A program made the translations under genes and the position numbers. Shown piece after piece: positions 25,040 through 34,393 of a stretch of DNA of 64,000 nt. The DNA is taken from contig NZ_JAGBLU010000031.1 in the NCBI RefSeq assembly GCF_017635265.1, positions 1 through 64,000 of the forward strand, in the 5' to 3' direction. Under the pieces are notes generated by a model. It saw nothing but the letters and a program-made list of their open reading frames with translations. It did no database searches and was not told the origin of the DNA. This DNA comes from Butyrivibrio sp. (lineage in GTDB: Bacteria > Bacillota > Clostridia > Lachnospirales > Lachnospiraceae). Positions within the stretch are counted from its first letter, which is position 1; every line of letters begins with the position of its first letter.

Positions 25040-26680
25040 ATGATAAGTGCAAATAACGTAACACTCAGAGTAGGTAAAAAAGCTCTTTTTGAAGATGTTA
25101 ATATTAAATTTACACCAGGCAACTGCTACGGAATTATCGGAGCAAACGGTGCCGGTAAGTCAACATTTCTCAAGATCTTGTCAGGTCAGATAGAGACAAC
25201 AAATGGTGATGTTGTTATTTCTGATGGCGAGCGTCTTTCATTCCTTGAACAGGACCACTTTAAATATGATGAGAACGTTGTTCTTGATACAGTAATTGCA
25301 GGTAATGCCCGTCTCTTTGAGATAAAAAATGAAAAAGATGCCATCTATGCCAAGGAAGATTTCACAGACGAAGATGGTATCAGAGCCAGCGAACTTGAAG
25401 CTGAATTTGCTGAACTTAACGGATGGGAAGCTGAATCTGATGCGGAGAGTCTTCTGAACGGACTTGGAATTGAGTCAGAATTCCACTACAAGCTTATGAA
25501 AGAGCTTGATGGTGCACAGAAGGTCAAGGTTCTTCTTGCAAGAGCCCTCTTTGGTAATCCTGATATTCTCCTTCTGGATGAGCCTACCAACCATCTGGAC
25601 CTTGATGCTATTGCATGGCTTGAAGAGTTCCTTATCAATTTTGAGAATACTGTCATTGTTGTATCCCATGACCGTTACTTCCTCAATAAGGTTTGTACTT
25701 ATATTGCTGATATAGATTATGGCAAGATTCAGCTCTATGCCGGTAACTACGACTTCTGGTATGAGTCATCACAGCTCATGATCCGCCAGATGAAAGAAGC
25801 TAACAAAAAGAAGGAAGAACAGATCAAAGAGCTCAAAGAGTTCATCGCCCGTTTCTCTGCTAACGCAAGTAAGAGTAAGCAGGCTACATCCAGAAAGAAA
25901 GCTCTTGAAAAGATCGAGCTTGATACTATCAAGCCTTCAAGCAGAAAATATCCTTACATTGATTTCAGACCAAACAGAGAGATCGGTAACGAAGTTCTTA
26001 CTGTAGACGGCCTCTCCAAGACAATTAACGGAGAAAAAGTTCTCGACAATATTTCTTTTGTTATCCAGAGAGACGACAAGGTTGCTTTTGTAGGCGGTAA
26101 CGAGCTTGCAAAGACTACTCTCTTCCAGATCCTTACAGGTGAGCTTGAACCAGATGCAGGAACTTATAAATGGGGTGTAACAACATCTCAGGCTTACTTC
26201 CCTAAGGACAATACAAAAGAATTTGACAACGACTACACCATTACAGAATGGCTTACAGGTTATTCAGAGATTAAAGATGCTACTTACGTAAGAGGCTTCC
26301 TTGGAAGAATGCTCTTTGCCGGTGAAGACGGAGTTAAAAAAGTTAAAGTTCTTTCCGGAGGAGAAAAAGTAAGATGTCTCTTGTCCAAGATGATGATAAG
26401 CGGAGCCAACTGTCTTATCTTTGATGAACCAACCAACCACCTTGATATGGAATCGATTTCCGCTCTTAATGACGGAATGATCAAGTTCCCGGGCGTTGAA
26501 CTTTTTGCCTGCCGTGACCATCAGGTTGTGCAGACAACAGCTAACAGGATTATGGAGATTCTTCCCGATGGATCTCTTATCGATAAACGTTCTACTTATG
26601 ACGAGTACCTTGAAAATGATGAAATGGCAAGAAAGCGTACAGTATATAATACTGCCGCTGATGAGGAAGAGGATGACTGA
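25040..26680 (+). CDS. ABC-F family ATPase (YbiT/YkpA-like translation factor)
   Basis: 546 residues, soluble, two ABC domains joined by a charged linker (about 245-300) and no membrane segments: the ABC-F layout, whose members act on ribosomes. Domain 1 has Walker A GANGAGKST (34-42) and LLLDEPTNHLD, but its signature is DGAQK rather than SGGQ. Domain 2 has a normal SGGEK signature and DEPTNHLD, but its Walker A reads GGNELAKTT, with Ala for the last Gly. AAAGG precedes the ATG. It follows a good promoter and is monocistronic. A housekeeping role is more likely than drug resistance. Confidence 0.9.
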   Translation: MISANNVTLRVGKKALFEDVNIKFTPGNCYGIIGANGAGKSTFLKILSGQIETTNGDVVISDGERLSFLEQDHFKYDENVVLDTVIAGNARLFEIKNEKDAIYAKEDFTDEDGIRASELEAEFAELNGWEAESDAESLLNGLGIESEFHYKLMKELDGAQKVKVLLARALFGNPDILLLDEPTNHLDLDAIAWLEEFLINFENTVIVVSHDRYFLNKVCTYIADIDYGKIQLYAGNYDFWYESSQLMIRQMKEANKKKEEQIKELKEFIARFSANASKSKQATSRKKALEKIELDTIKPSSRKYPYIDFRPNREIGNEVLTVDGLSKTINGEKVLDNISFVIQRDDKVAFVGGNELAKTTLFQILTGELEPDAGTYKWGVTTSQAYFPKDNTKEFDNDYTITEWLTGYSEIKDATYVRGFLGRMLFAGEDGVKKVKVLSGGEKVRCLLSKMMISGANCLIFDEPTNHLDMESISALNDGMIKFPGVELFACRDHQVVQTTANRIMEILPDGSLIDKRSTYDEYLENDEMARKRTVYNTAADEEEDD

Positions 26681-26818
26681 TTACCATCCCAAAAGCTGTA
26701 GCTAAATTAACCAAGCTTTTACTACAGTTCCTAAACCATTCAATATATAACCACGTAATTATCCGGATCAACAGATCCCGATATTAATACACTTATAAGT
26801 TTATAGGAGGAGCAAATT

Positions 26819-27694
26819 ATGCAGCAGTTTACCCCAGTAAAAGAAGGAAAAGTACGTGAAATCTACGACATAGGTGAAAACCTGATCATGGTAGCAACAG
26901 ACAGAATTTCCGCATTTGACGTAATCTTAAAAAACAAAGTTGAGAAAAAAGGTACTGTTCTCACCCAGATGTCACGTTTTTGGTTTGATTACACCAAGGA
27001 TATCGTAAGAAACCACATGATCAGCGTAGATAACAATGATATGCCTGAATTCTTCAGTGCTCCACAGTTCAAGGGAAACAGCATGCTTTGCAAAAAGCTC
27101 ACTATGATCCCTGTTGAATGTATTGTACGTGGTTATATAACAGGTAGTGGCTGGGTATCATATAAAGAAAATGGAACAGTTTGCGGAATCAAGCTTCCTG
27201 AAGGATTAAAGGAATGCGGTAAGCTTCCTGAACCTATTTATACACCAAGTACAAAGGCTGAGATTGGTGATCACGATGAGAACATCGATTTTGAGAGAAG
27301 TATTGAAGTACTTGAGAAAGCATTCCCGGGACACGGCAGAGAATATGCTACAAAGATCAGAGATTACACAATTGCTCTTTACAAAAAATGCGCTGACTAC
27401 GCTCTCACTCGCGGCATCATAATCGCTGATACAAAGTTTGAGTTTGGTATCGATGAAAATAGCGAAGTTGTTCTCGCCGATGAAATGCTCACTCCTGACA
27501 GTTCAAGATTCTGGCCAGTTGAAGGTTATGAAGAAGGTCATGATCAGCCTTCATTTGATAAGCAGTTTGTTCGTAACTACTTAAAAGCTAACCCTGATTG
27601 TGATTACAATCTTCCGACAGAAGTTATTGATAAGACTATTGCCAAATACCTTGAAGCTTATAAGCTTCTTACAGGAAAAGATCTCAAAGCCTAA
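26819..27694 (+). CDS. purC: Phosphoribosylaminoimidazole-succinocarboxamide synthase (PurC)
   Basis: 291 residues, full length. It joins CAIR and aspartate using ATP to make SAICAR in purine synthesis. Signatures are KEGKVREIYDIGENL, ATDRISAFDVIL, the substrate-binding VECIVRGYITGSGW and ADEMLTPDSSRFWP. AGGAGGAG lies 7 bases before the ATG. It stands apart from other pur genes here. The 138-base gap before it shows no purine riboswitch that I can recognise. Confidence 0.97.
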   Translation: MQQFTPVKEGKVREIYDIGENLIMVATDRISAFDVILKNKVEKKGTVLTQMSRFWFDYTKDIVRNHMISVDNNDMPEFFSAPQFKGNSMLCKKLTMIPVECIVRGYITGSGWVSYKENGTVCGIKLPEGLKECGKLPEPIYTPSTKAEIGDHDENIDFERSIEVLEKAFPGHGREYATKIRDYTIALYKKCADYALTRGIIIADTKFEFGIDENSEVVLADEMLTPDSSRFWPVEGYEEGHDQPSFDKQFVRNYLKANPDCDYNLPTEVIDKTIAKYLEAYKLLTGKDLKA

Positions 27695-27704
27695 TAAAAG
27701 AAAT

Positions 27705-27740
27705 AATCCCACAGGTTGCAAAGCCTGTGGGATTTACTTT
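27705..27740. terminator. Bidirectional terminator after purC
   Basis: An 11-base perfect stem, AATCCCACAGG (27705-27715) / CCTGTGGGATT (27724-27734), has an 8-base loop and T-rich tails on both strands. It serves convergent purC and the minus-strand zinc-ribbon gene. Confidence 0.85.
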
Positions 27741-29449
27741 TAATCCTGAAGCATTATAAAATTTCCAAACACAGAGACATATTGCCTGTTATTTAAACCG
27801 GTATACATTACATTATCAGGATACTCATAATAACCTGTCATAAGGCTCTCACATTTATCTGATATTTCTTCTACTGTTCCATCATCTGACAATGCTCGTA
27901 ATTTATTATCACTATCGCAGTAATATAGTTTCTGAGAATCGGTGTCCCAAACAATAGAATCAATGTTTACGCCATTATAATCCTGATTTAGTATAGTTTC
28001 TGTACCATCCTCATCCAGCATGCTAGATATCGTACCGCCTATGCCATAATACAGACACCAAACCTTAGAACCATCATCATTCATAGCTATATTTTCCATG
28101 GTCACATCATTAAGAAGCGTTCTGCTCTCCATATTACCACTACTATCTACATCATATCTTATGAAATTTTTCTCATCCATGACATAATATATGTCTCTGT
28201 CATCACGCCTTGCATGACCCACGATGCCATAAAAGTCATGTCCAAGCTTAGTGATAGAGTAATCCTCATTCAAAAGATATGTATCATATTCACTGTCGTA
28301 AAAAATGCCTCCGGCAAAACTATCTGTGTCATAAACAAATCCATCATACTGATGACCTGTTGCTCTTTCCTTTTTTACATCCATAATTATTCTGTAGAAG
28401 GAACCACAGTCAAAGGAATAAGCCTCATCCATGCCCGCTTTATAATAGTAATTTGATTCCGAATCCCTAAAAATAGCTTCTGAACAATCTCTGTTAAAAA
28501 TAAAATATCCCGGACGATTATTTGAAAATTCTATCGATTTCCCATTATTCCATACAAACTCGTGAGTTTCAAATTCATCATCAATTTCTTGATAAAATAC
28601 GGTCCCCCCGTCATTAGAAACAGCTCGAACATCATATACACCTTCAACAATTAATTGCGGCTTCATATCTATTCCGGCTACATACAGACTTTTCTTTCTA
28701 AAATCACTTGTGTACTTAAGGTAGGCAACTTTACTACCATCCGTAGAAATAACAGCAATAGAAGCTATATCTTTATCGATCAGATACTTCTTATTGTTTT
28801 TGGCATCCACAATATAAATATAGTATTCTCCTTCATCGTAGGAGATTACATACATATTATCTCCAAAAAGAGACGTTTCAGCTCTTAAGGCATCATCTTC
28901 TACGGGAATAGTTTTTAAATCAGCTGTTACATAAACGGCAGTGTCTTTAGCGTCTATCAGCACACCTGCAGAATGATCAATATTGTAGGAAAACGGATAA
29001 GAAAAACTATCCTCCGGATACATTCCTTCAAGGCTCTTTCCTGCATTATTATAAATCACACCGTCCACTACCATAAGCTTTGTTGCTTCTTCCCTGTACA
29101 CATCGGTATCAATTGATGAATATGATTCAGAACCGCTATTTCCTGTATTTGGATTTTGCCCATCTTTTTCTACAAATAGCCCCAGATTACATACGATTCC
29201 AAAGATAATAGCAAAGGCTGCCATTCCGGCAATGAGCTTTTTATTTATTTGGGTATTTTGCTTTTTTTCTTTAATCCTTTTTTCATTACTTTTTACTGTT
29301 ACTTTTTTATGTTCCTGCTTTTGGCCGAAAATATCCGGTGTATAAGCCGGCACATTATTATAATCTATCTCTTCTAATATCGGCGCTCCGCAAACACTGC
29401 AATGCCCATGAACAGGCTTAATTTCGTTCCCGCAATTACTACACTTCAT
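27740..29449 (-). CDS. Zinc-ribbon, membrane-anchored beta-propeller-like protein
   Basis: 569 residues. An N-terminal zinc ribbon (CSNCG ... CSVCG, residues 3-21) is followed by a Lys-rich cytoplasmic linker, one membrane helix (about 74-94) and a long extracellular region of repeated beta-strands with YYxD/Y-rich turns (SKVAYLKYTSDFRKK, GTVFYQEIDDEF), like DUF5050/WD40-type propellers. Start 29449 has GGAGG upstream. It lies just after a MacAB-like exporter, separated by a long inverted repeat. Function unknown; a surface sensor or envelope-binding role is possible. Confidence 0.75.
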   Translation of the reverse strand: MKCSNCGNEIKPVHGHCSVCGAPILEEIDYNNVPAYTPDIFGQKQEHKKVTVKSNEKRIKEKKQNTQINKKLIAGMAAFAIIFGIVCNLGLFVEKDGQNPNTGNSGSESYSSIDTDVYREEATKLMVVDGVIYNNAGKSLEGMYPEDSFSYPFSYNIDHSAGVLIDAKDTAVYVTADLKTIPVEDDALRAETSLFGDNMYVISYDEGEYYIYIVDAKNNKKYLIDKDIASIAVISTDGSKVAYLKYTSDFRKKSLYVAGIDMKPQLIVEGVYDVRAVSNDGGTVFYQEIDDEFETHEFVWNNGKSIEFSNNRPGYFIFNRDCSEAIFRDSESNYYYKAGMDEAYSFDCGSFYRIIMDVKKERATGHQYDGFVYDTDSFAGGIFYDSEYDTYLLNEDYSITKLGHDFYGIVGHARRDDRDIYYVMDEKNFIRYDVDSSGNMESRTLLNDVTMENIAMNDDGSKVWCLYYGIGGTISSMLDEDGTETILNQDYNGVNIDSIVWDTDSQKLYYCDSDNKLRALSDDGTVEEISDKCESLMTGYYEYPDNVMYTGLNNRQYVSVFGNFIMLQD

Positions 29450-29450
29450 A

Positions 29451-29514
29451 AAAAATGCTCCATCCTCCCGTATAAAAAAATACAACTAATTATACAAGGC
29501 TTTGGAGCATTTTT
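29451..29514 (-). promoter_or_regulatory. Long-range inverted repeat over the start region of the zinc-ribbon gene
   Basis: AAAAATGCTCCA (29451-29462) is perfectly repeated in inverse at 29503-29514, with 40 bases between. The minus-strand loop contains a TATAAT (29489-29494) and the ribosome site. In transcripts running through from the exporter the stem can form and is followed by T residues; transcripts starting within the loop lack one arm. Confidence 0.55.
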
Positions 29515-29521
29515 ACACCCT

Positions 29522-31861
29522 TTATTCAACACCCTTTAAGGCTTCGACCATATTTATATCTTTTACCTTTGAAGAAATAAGCCCATTTACAATAAGCGAT
29601 AGCAAAAATGTAACGACAAATGCAACTATAGCAGGTATAGGACTTAGCTTAATGATAAAATCAGAATCCGCATCAAGCTGGCCCATCAAAAATCCCAGAG
29701 TCCGGTAGCCAATGACTATTCCTAAAATCGTGCCAATTCCTGTTACTGTAATGTTCTGTTGTTGCAGAATCCAACGTATTTTATTTGTTGAAAATCCAAG
29801 AACTTTAAGTGTTGCAATTTCTCTTGCCTTTTCTATAAAGGACATAACTCCCAGATTATACATAACTACTACGCCGATTATCACGGCAACCACCATCATA
29901 TATATAACTTCAACATCCACTCGGGCTGAATTTGCTCTAAGAGACTCTATATAAGCATCTTTTGAAAAAACACTGACAACTTCTTCTCTGGTATTTACAT
30001 ATGACTCAGGAACAGTAACATTAGTATAAATAGTATTTGGCAAAAACTTTAGATTAAGGCTCTCATAGTACCCTCTTGTCATTGATATTCCTTGAGATCC
30101 AGGCGTCTTGTAAAGAGTTACAACGCGCCCCTCATAGTCGTTCTTCTGTCCCGGCACCTTGAATCTGACAAAATCTCCAACTTTAACCTCAAGCCTTTCT
30201 GCGGCTTTTGCACTTATGGCAATACCATTCCCCGGCAAACTAATGTATTCTCCTTGCTCATTCTGAAATCTACATAAATTCCCTTCATCAAGAACAGTGA
30301 TTTCTAAAAGCTGGAATCCATCACCATTTCCATATATTTCTGTCTGCATACTCATGACCATTTGACCATTGTACCTATGCGCGTAGTCAGTAACCGTCTC
30401 GTAATCTGTGTCTGATGAAAATCCAATGGTATATAGCGCCGGTGTAAGCTCGTTGTACTCCCAGCTTTCAGTTCTTTTCCAAAGTTCATTAGCACCAAAT
30501 GCAGTAAGCGTCAGCTGTGAACATAACGTTATTCCTATTATTGCTGCAAGTGTCCTGAGACGATTTCTGTTAATATCTCTTATATTCCATCTGGTAGCAA
30601 AGCTAAGCTTTTTCCATATTCTGCTTTTTTCCAAAAGACCTGCTCCTGTGGCAGAGGGAGCTTCAGATCTAAGTATCGTTGATGCCTGCTGGGAAAGAAG
30701 CTTCTTGCAGGAAAAGTAATCAGTAACAGCTGCCATAACTGAAATGATCACTATCGTCAGCACTATTTTGTAAGATACATCCATTTCAAACTCAGGAAGG
30801 GAATAATAATCAAGCATTGAAACATGGATATACTTCCCAAGAGTCCACCAGCCTGCTGCCGCTCCAAGAATTGACCCCATAACGGAAATTAGAACAGGAT
30901 ATGACATATAGTGAACATAGATGGCCATCTGACCAAATCCAATGGCTTTAAATGTACCAATAACAGTTCTTTGTTTGGTAACAAGTCGTGTCATTGTAGT
31001 CATGATTCCCAAAAGAGCTATCAAAATAAAAAGGGCTGGAAAAATCGTCTCCAATGTATTATTTGACTCCAGGTCCCCCTTTATAGCGTCAAATCCTGAT
31101 TGATTCTGCTTATACACAAACTCAACACCGGAAATACTTAAATTATCCCTGATAGATTCCCTTAGCCCTGAAAGCAGAGCCTTATCTGTGTCGTCTAAAT
31201 CAAACTGATTGTTAACATCTTTTGCATCAATAACTATTCTGTCATATAAAAGATTCTCGCCCGGATATTCATTATCAGCTAAATATGCATATCCGTAGGC
31301 TCCTATATCAGGCTCCGTATAAGTCTCATCAATCAAAAAATACATATATTCAGGATTTAATATGATTCCTTTTACAGTCTCATAAAACTCAATTCCATCC
31401 AAATTCAGATCAAGTACATCTCCAACTGCTATCCCCTGTCTTTTGGCAAAATCATTATCAATCCAGATTCCTGCGCTTCCTCTTTCAAAAGGAGTGCCAT
31501 CACAAAGTACCATCTTAGAGATTTCATTTTCTTCAATGAAATTAAATTCAAGCTTTTTTTCGGTTCCAAAGAGCCTTATCTTTCCAATCTGCGTACTTCT
31601 AAGTTCAGCATTTTTTACCCCATTTATCTTTTTTATCCTGATAAGATCTTCAGATGTAAAGCCATTTAAGGAAGTGATATACATGTCAAGAAAGTTAGTG
31701 TCTTTGTAGTACTTATCGACATATTTTTCTATAGCTGTCGTATCTGAGTCAAAAGCCTGCATTACAAACATGCTCAGAAAGCACATAATAAAAATTGCTG
31801 CAAACTGAACAAAATTCTGCCTAATATCCCTTAATAGTTTTTTTCTAAGATTTTTACTCAT
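29522..31861 (-). CDS. FtsX/MacB-like ABC exporter permease
   Basis: 779 residues. There is an N-terminal membrane helix, a large extracellular MacB-type domain (about 50-250), three helices of a first FtsX domain (about 265-385), a second extracellular domain and a second FtsX domain (about 665-775). The last residues, MVEALKGVE, are typical of these permeases. Start 31861 is the ATG after the ATPase gene's stop; a TTG (31882) overlapping that stop is the alternative, and neither has a good SD, so translation is probably coupled. Third gene of a three-gene exporter. The substrate could be a peptide, lipid or drug. Confidence 0.9.
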   Translation of the reverse strand: MSKNLRKKLLRDIRQNFVQFAAIFIMCFLSMFVMQAFDSDTTAIEKYVDKYYKDTNFLDMYITSLNGFTSEDLIRIKKINGVKNAELRSTQIGKIRLFGTEKKLEFNFIEENEISKMVLCDGTPFERGSAGIWIDNDFAKRQGIAVGDVLDLNLDGIEFYETVKGIILNPEYMYFLIDETYTEPDIGAYGYAYLADNEYPGENLLYDRIVIDAKDVNNQFDLDDTDKALLSGLRESIRDNLSISGVEFVYKQNQSGFDAIKGDLESNNTLETIFPALFILIALLGIMTTMTRLVTKQRTVIGTFKAIGFGQMAIYVHYMSYPVLISVMGSILGAAAGWWTLGKYIHVSMLDYYSLPEFEMDVSYKIVLTIVIISVMAAVTDYFSCKKLLSQQASTILRSEAPSATGAGLLEKSRIWKKLSFATRWNIRDINRNRLRTLAAIIGITLCSQLTLTAFGANELWKRTESWEYNELTPALYTIGFSSDTDYETVTDYAHRYNGQMVMSMQTEIYGNGDGFQLLEITVLDEGNLCRFQNEQGEYISLPGNGIAISAKAAERLEVKVGDFVRFKVPGQKNDYEGRVVTLYKTPGSQGISMTRGYYESLNLKFLPNTIYTNVTVPESYVNTREEVVSVFSKDAYIESLRANSARVDVEVIYMMVVAVIIGVVVMYNLGVMSFIEKAREIATLKVLGFSTNKIRWILQQQNITVTGIGTILGIVIGYRTLGFLMGQLDADSDFIIKLSPIPAIVAFVVTFLLSLIVNGLISSKVKDINMVEALKGVE

Positions 31862-31875
31862 ATATAAAGATAGTT

Positions 31876-32607
31876 TTACCAATCAAGTTCAAATGCATCT
31901 TTCGGATTATCATTATGCACAACATCAACAACAGTTCCATTTTTCACATAAACCACTTTATCTGCTATATCCGCAAAAAGATTGTTATGGGTTACCATTA
32001 CAACAGTCTTTTTATGTACTCTGCTCTGATCCTGTAAAAGTTTTAAAACTTCCCGGCTGGTACCTGTATCAAGCGCACCTGTAGGTTCATCACACAAAAG
32101 AAGTCTTGGTCTTTTAACTATGGCTCTTGCTATAGATATTCTCTGCTGCTGACCTCCCGATAACTGCGCAGGAAAATTGTCTTTCCTATCAGCAAGCCCC
32201 ACCATCTCAAGCGCCTTTAAGGGGTCCATTATCTCGACTCCCAGTTCTCTTATAATATCAACGTTTTCTATGGCCGTAAGTGTGGGAACTAAATTATAAA
32301 ACTGAAATATGATTCCAACATCTTTTGCCCTGAATTGTCCAAGGCGCTTGTCATCAAATTCTGCAATATTTTCTCCTGCAAAAAATATGTTTCCGCTACT
32401 GGCACCATCAAGTCCGCCCAAAAGATTAAGCAGGGTGCTTTTTCCAGCTCCACTGGGGCCAAGAAGTACCACAAGCTCTCCCTCGTAAACTTCCAGATTT
32501 ACATTTTTTAGTGCCTCGTAAGTGATCTGGCCAGTTTGGTATATCTTTCCAACGTTTTCAAATTTAATCAGCAAATTATCATTAGTTCTCGACAAATCTT
32601 GTTCCAA
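31876..32607 (-). CDS. ABC exporter ATP-binding protein (MacB/LolD-like)
   Basis: 243 residues. Walker A GPSGAGKST, Q-loop FQFYNLVP, signature LSGGQQQR and Walker B LLLCDEPTGALD are all intact. The start is a TTG at 32607, supported by GGAGG 6 bases upstream, and lies inside the upstream gene, overlapping it by 26 bases, so the pair is translationally coupled. It drives the adjacent FtsX-type permease. Confidence 0.95.
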   Translation of the reverse strand: MEQDLSRTNDNLLIKFENVGKIYQTGQITYEALKNVNLEVYEGELVVLLGPSGAGKSTLLNLLGGLDGASSGNIFFAGENIAEFDDKRLGQFRAKDVGIIFQFYNLVPTLTAIENVDIIRELGVEIMDPLKALEMVGLADRKDNFPAQLSGGQQQRISIARAIVKRPRLLLCDEPTGALDTGTSREVLKLLQDQSRVHKKTVVMVTHNNLFADIADKVVYVKNGTVVDVVHNDNPKDAFELDW

Positions 32608-34273
32608 TGTCTTCCTCCGTTAATGGCGATTCAATTACTTTTACGCCTTCCGATAGTCCGCTTAAAACCTGATAGTATCCATTGCCTTTAAGCCCCGTCT
32701 CCACATTTGCCCTCTTGGCCTTTCCCTTTTCAAGCACATAGACAAAAGAACCCTCATCATCTGTGTAAACTGATTTTTCAGGAATACTAAGCGCATCTTT
32801 TGCATCCCCTGTATTTATCCTGACCTCTGCTTCAAGACCAATTGTTGGCTTAACATCTTCATCAAACAAAAGTTCAACTTTTACTCTTGGTTTTCCTGCT
32901 GAATCATTTGTTGCAATTGGTGCTATAGTTTCAACTGTTGCCGTATATGTCTCTCCGCTTACTACCACGTCTGCACTTTGTCCTATTTCCACACTTCCAA
33001 TATCGTATTTCGAAATCATTACAGCAACCTTATATCCACTGTCAGGCTGAATAGTAAAAAGAGCTTCTCCTTCGGAAACTGTCGCTCCAGCATCTATCAT
33101 TTTTGAAATAATCGTCCCGTTAACAGTAGTTTTTACACCTTCCTTGGATTTAGACAAATTACTTAAAGCTTTATCAACATCTATCCGGGCCATTTCCATG
33201 GAATCCTCATACTGCTTTATCTGATATTCATTTACAATTTTTTCTTCAGACGTCTGCTTTTCTGTAATTTGTTTGTTCCATTCTTTTTCAATGATATCCA
33301 GCTGCCTTGTAAGTTCTAAGTAAAGTGCATATTGTTCCGTAGTCAGATTGTCAACAGGAAGAGATGAAAGCGCATCCCTGCTGCTCGTGATATTATCCTT
33401 AATAGAATTAACTGAAGACTGTACACTGTCTTTCGTGTCAGAGGCTTCATTTACAGCGTCTTTTAATTTGCTGTATTTTGAATTTGCACTTGCCTGACTA
33501 CTTTGTAGTTCCACCAGTGTCTCTGAGAGTTTTTGATTTAGTTCCTTTAAAGCCTCTGCTTCTTCTGTCTTTGATTCATCATCTTTTATAGCATCATAGG
33601 CTTCAGCATTTGACTTTATCTGGCTCTCAATACTTGATATCTGACTGCTTAATCCTGATATTTCCGCCTGAGCCTCTAAAAGTTTCCCACTTAAATCAGC
33701 ATATGTACTTGAAGCAGTTTCAAGCTTTGCCGACTCAACCTGCATATTAGTCTCCATGTTACTAATAGCGCCTTCTATTCCTTTCATGGTAGACTGAATA
33801 TAATTGCTCTTCTTATTTTGCGCAATACTAATATCATCTCTGTTTTCTTCAACAAAAATATATTGGCTTTTTAGAGCATCTGCAGATGAAGATGCCTTTG
33901 CTGCCTTTGCCTTGTTTTTATCATTTTCAGCAACTGCAGCGTTGTATCCATCCTCATAATATTCTGAATTAAGTGAAGCTTTTTGATAGTCCTCCTCGAA
34001 TGAGGTCAGATCATAGGAAGCAAGAACACTTCCGCTTTTTACCAATTCATTTACCCTTACAGGTATAGCACTTACTTTTCCCGAAACAGGTGCATATATG
34101 GTCACAATGTCGTCCGCTTCTATAGTTCCTACAGTATCTATACTTGCGTTTATATCAAGTTTTGATACTTCCCACACATCCACACCGTCCGGATATGCTA
34201 CATAGACTACACCACCAATAAGAACAGCAAGCCCTGCTCCACCTGCAATGATTCTTTTTACTAAAGTATTCAT
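32582..34273 (-). CDS. HlyD/MacA-like membrane fusion protein
   Basis: 563 residues, one N-terminal membrane helix (about 8-26), a lipoyl/barrel-sandwich half (ASIDTVGTIEADDIVTIYAP), a very long coiled coil (about 90-385, longer than in MacA), the second lipoyl half and beta-barrel domains. In Gram-positive cells such proteins assist MacB-like permeases at the surface. Start 34273 has AAGGGGGA upstream. It is first in the exporter operon and follows a strong terminator. Confidence 0.93.
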   Translation of the reverse strand: MNTLVKRIIAGGAGLAVLIGGVVYVAYPDGVDVWEVSKLDINASIDTVGTIEADDIVTIYAPVSGKVSAIPVRVNELVKSGSVLASYDLTSFEEDYQKASLNSEYYEDGYNAAVAENDKNKAKAAKASSSADALKSQYIFVEENRDDISIAQNKKSNYIQSTMKGIEGAISNMETNMQVESAKLETASSTYADLSGKLLEAQAEISGLSSQISSIESQIKSNAEAYDAIKDDESKTEEAEALKELNQKLSETLVELQSSQASANSKYSKLKDAVNEASDTKDSVQSSVNSIKDNITSSRDALSSLPVDNLTTEQYALYLELTRQLDIIEKEWNKQITEKQTSEEKIVNEYQIKQYEDSMEMARIDVDKALSNLSKSKEGVKTTVNGTIISKMIDAGATVSEGEALFTIQPDSGYKVAVMISKYDIGSVEIGQSADVVVSGETYTATVETIAPIATNDSAGKPRVKVELLFDEDVKPTIGLEAEVRINTGDAKDALSIPEKSVYTDDEGSFVYVLEKGKAKRANVETGLKGNGYYQVLSGLSEGVKVIESPLTEEDIGTRFVEN

Positions 34274-34335
34274 AATCCCCCTTATTGTTGTCAATCCGTT
34301 AATCTGTAGATGTAAATACAATCATATTATAACAT

Positions 34336-34370
34336 AAAAAATCCCCCAAAGGCATAAAGCCTCTGAGGGA
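34336..34370 (-). terminator. Terminator after the first chemoreceptor gene
   Basis: A 12-pair stem on the minus strand (34359-34370 with 34342-34353, two G-U pairs) has a 5-base loop, followed by six T (34341-34336). Confidence 0.85.
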
Positions 34371-34393
34371 GTCATTTATACTTATTCAGATTA

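Noticed and set aside
26681-26818. Purine riboswitch before purC
   Set aside because: No conserved core or expression-platform hairpin could be recognised; only weak inverted repeats (such as CTGTAG/CTACAG) are present.
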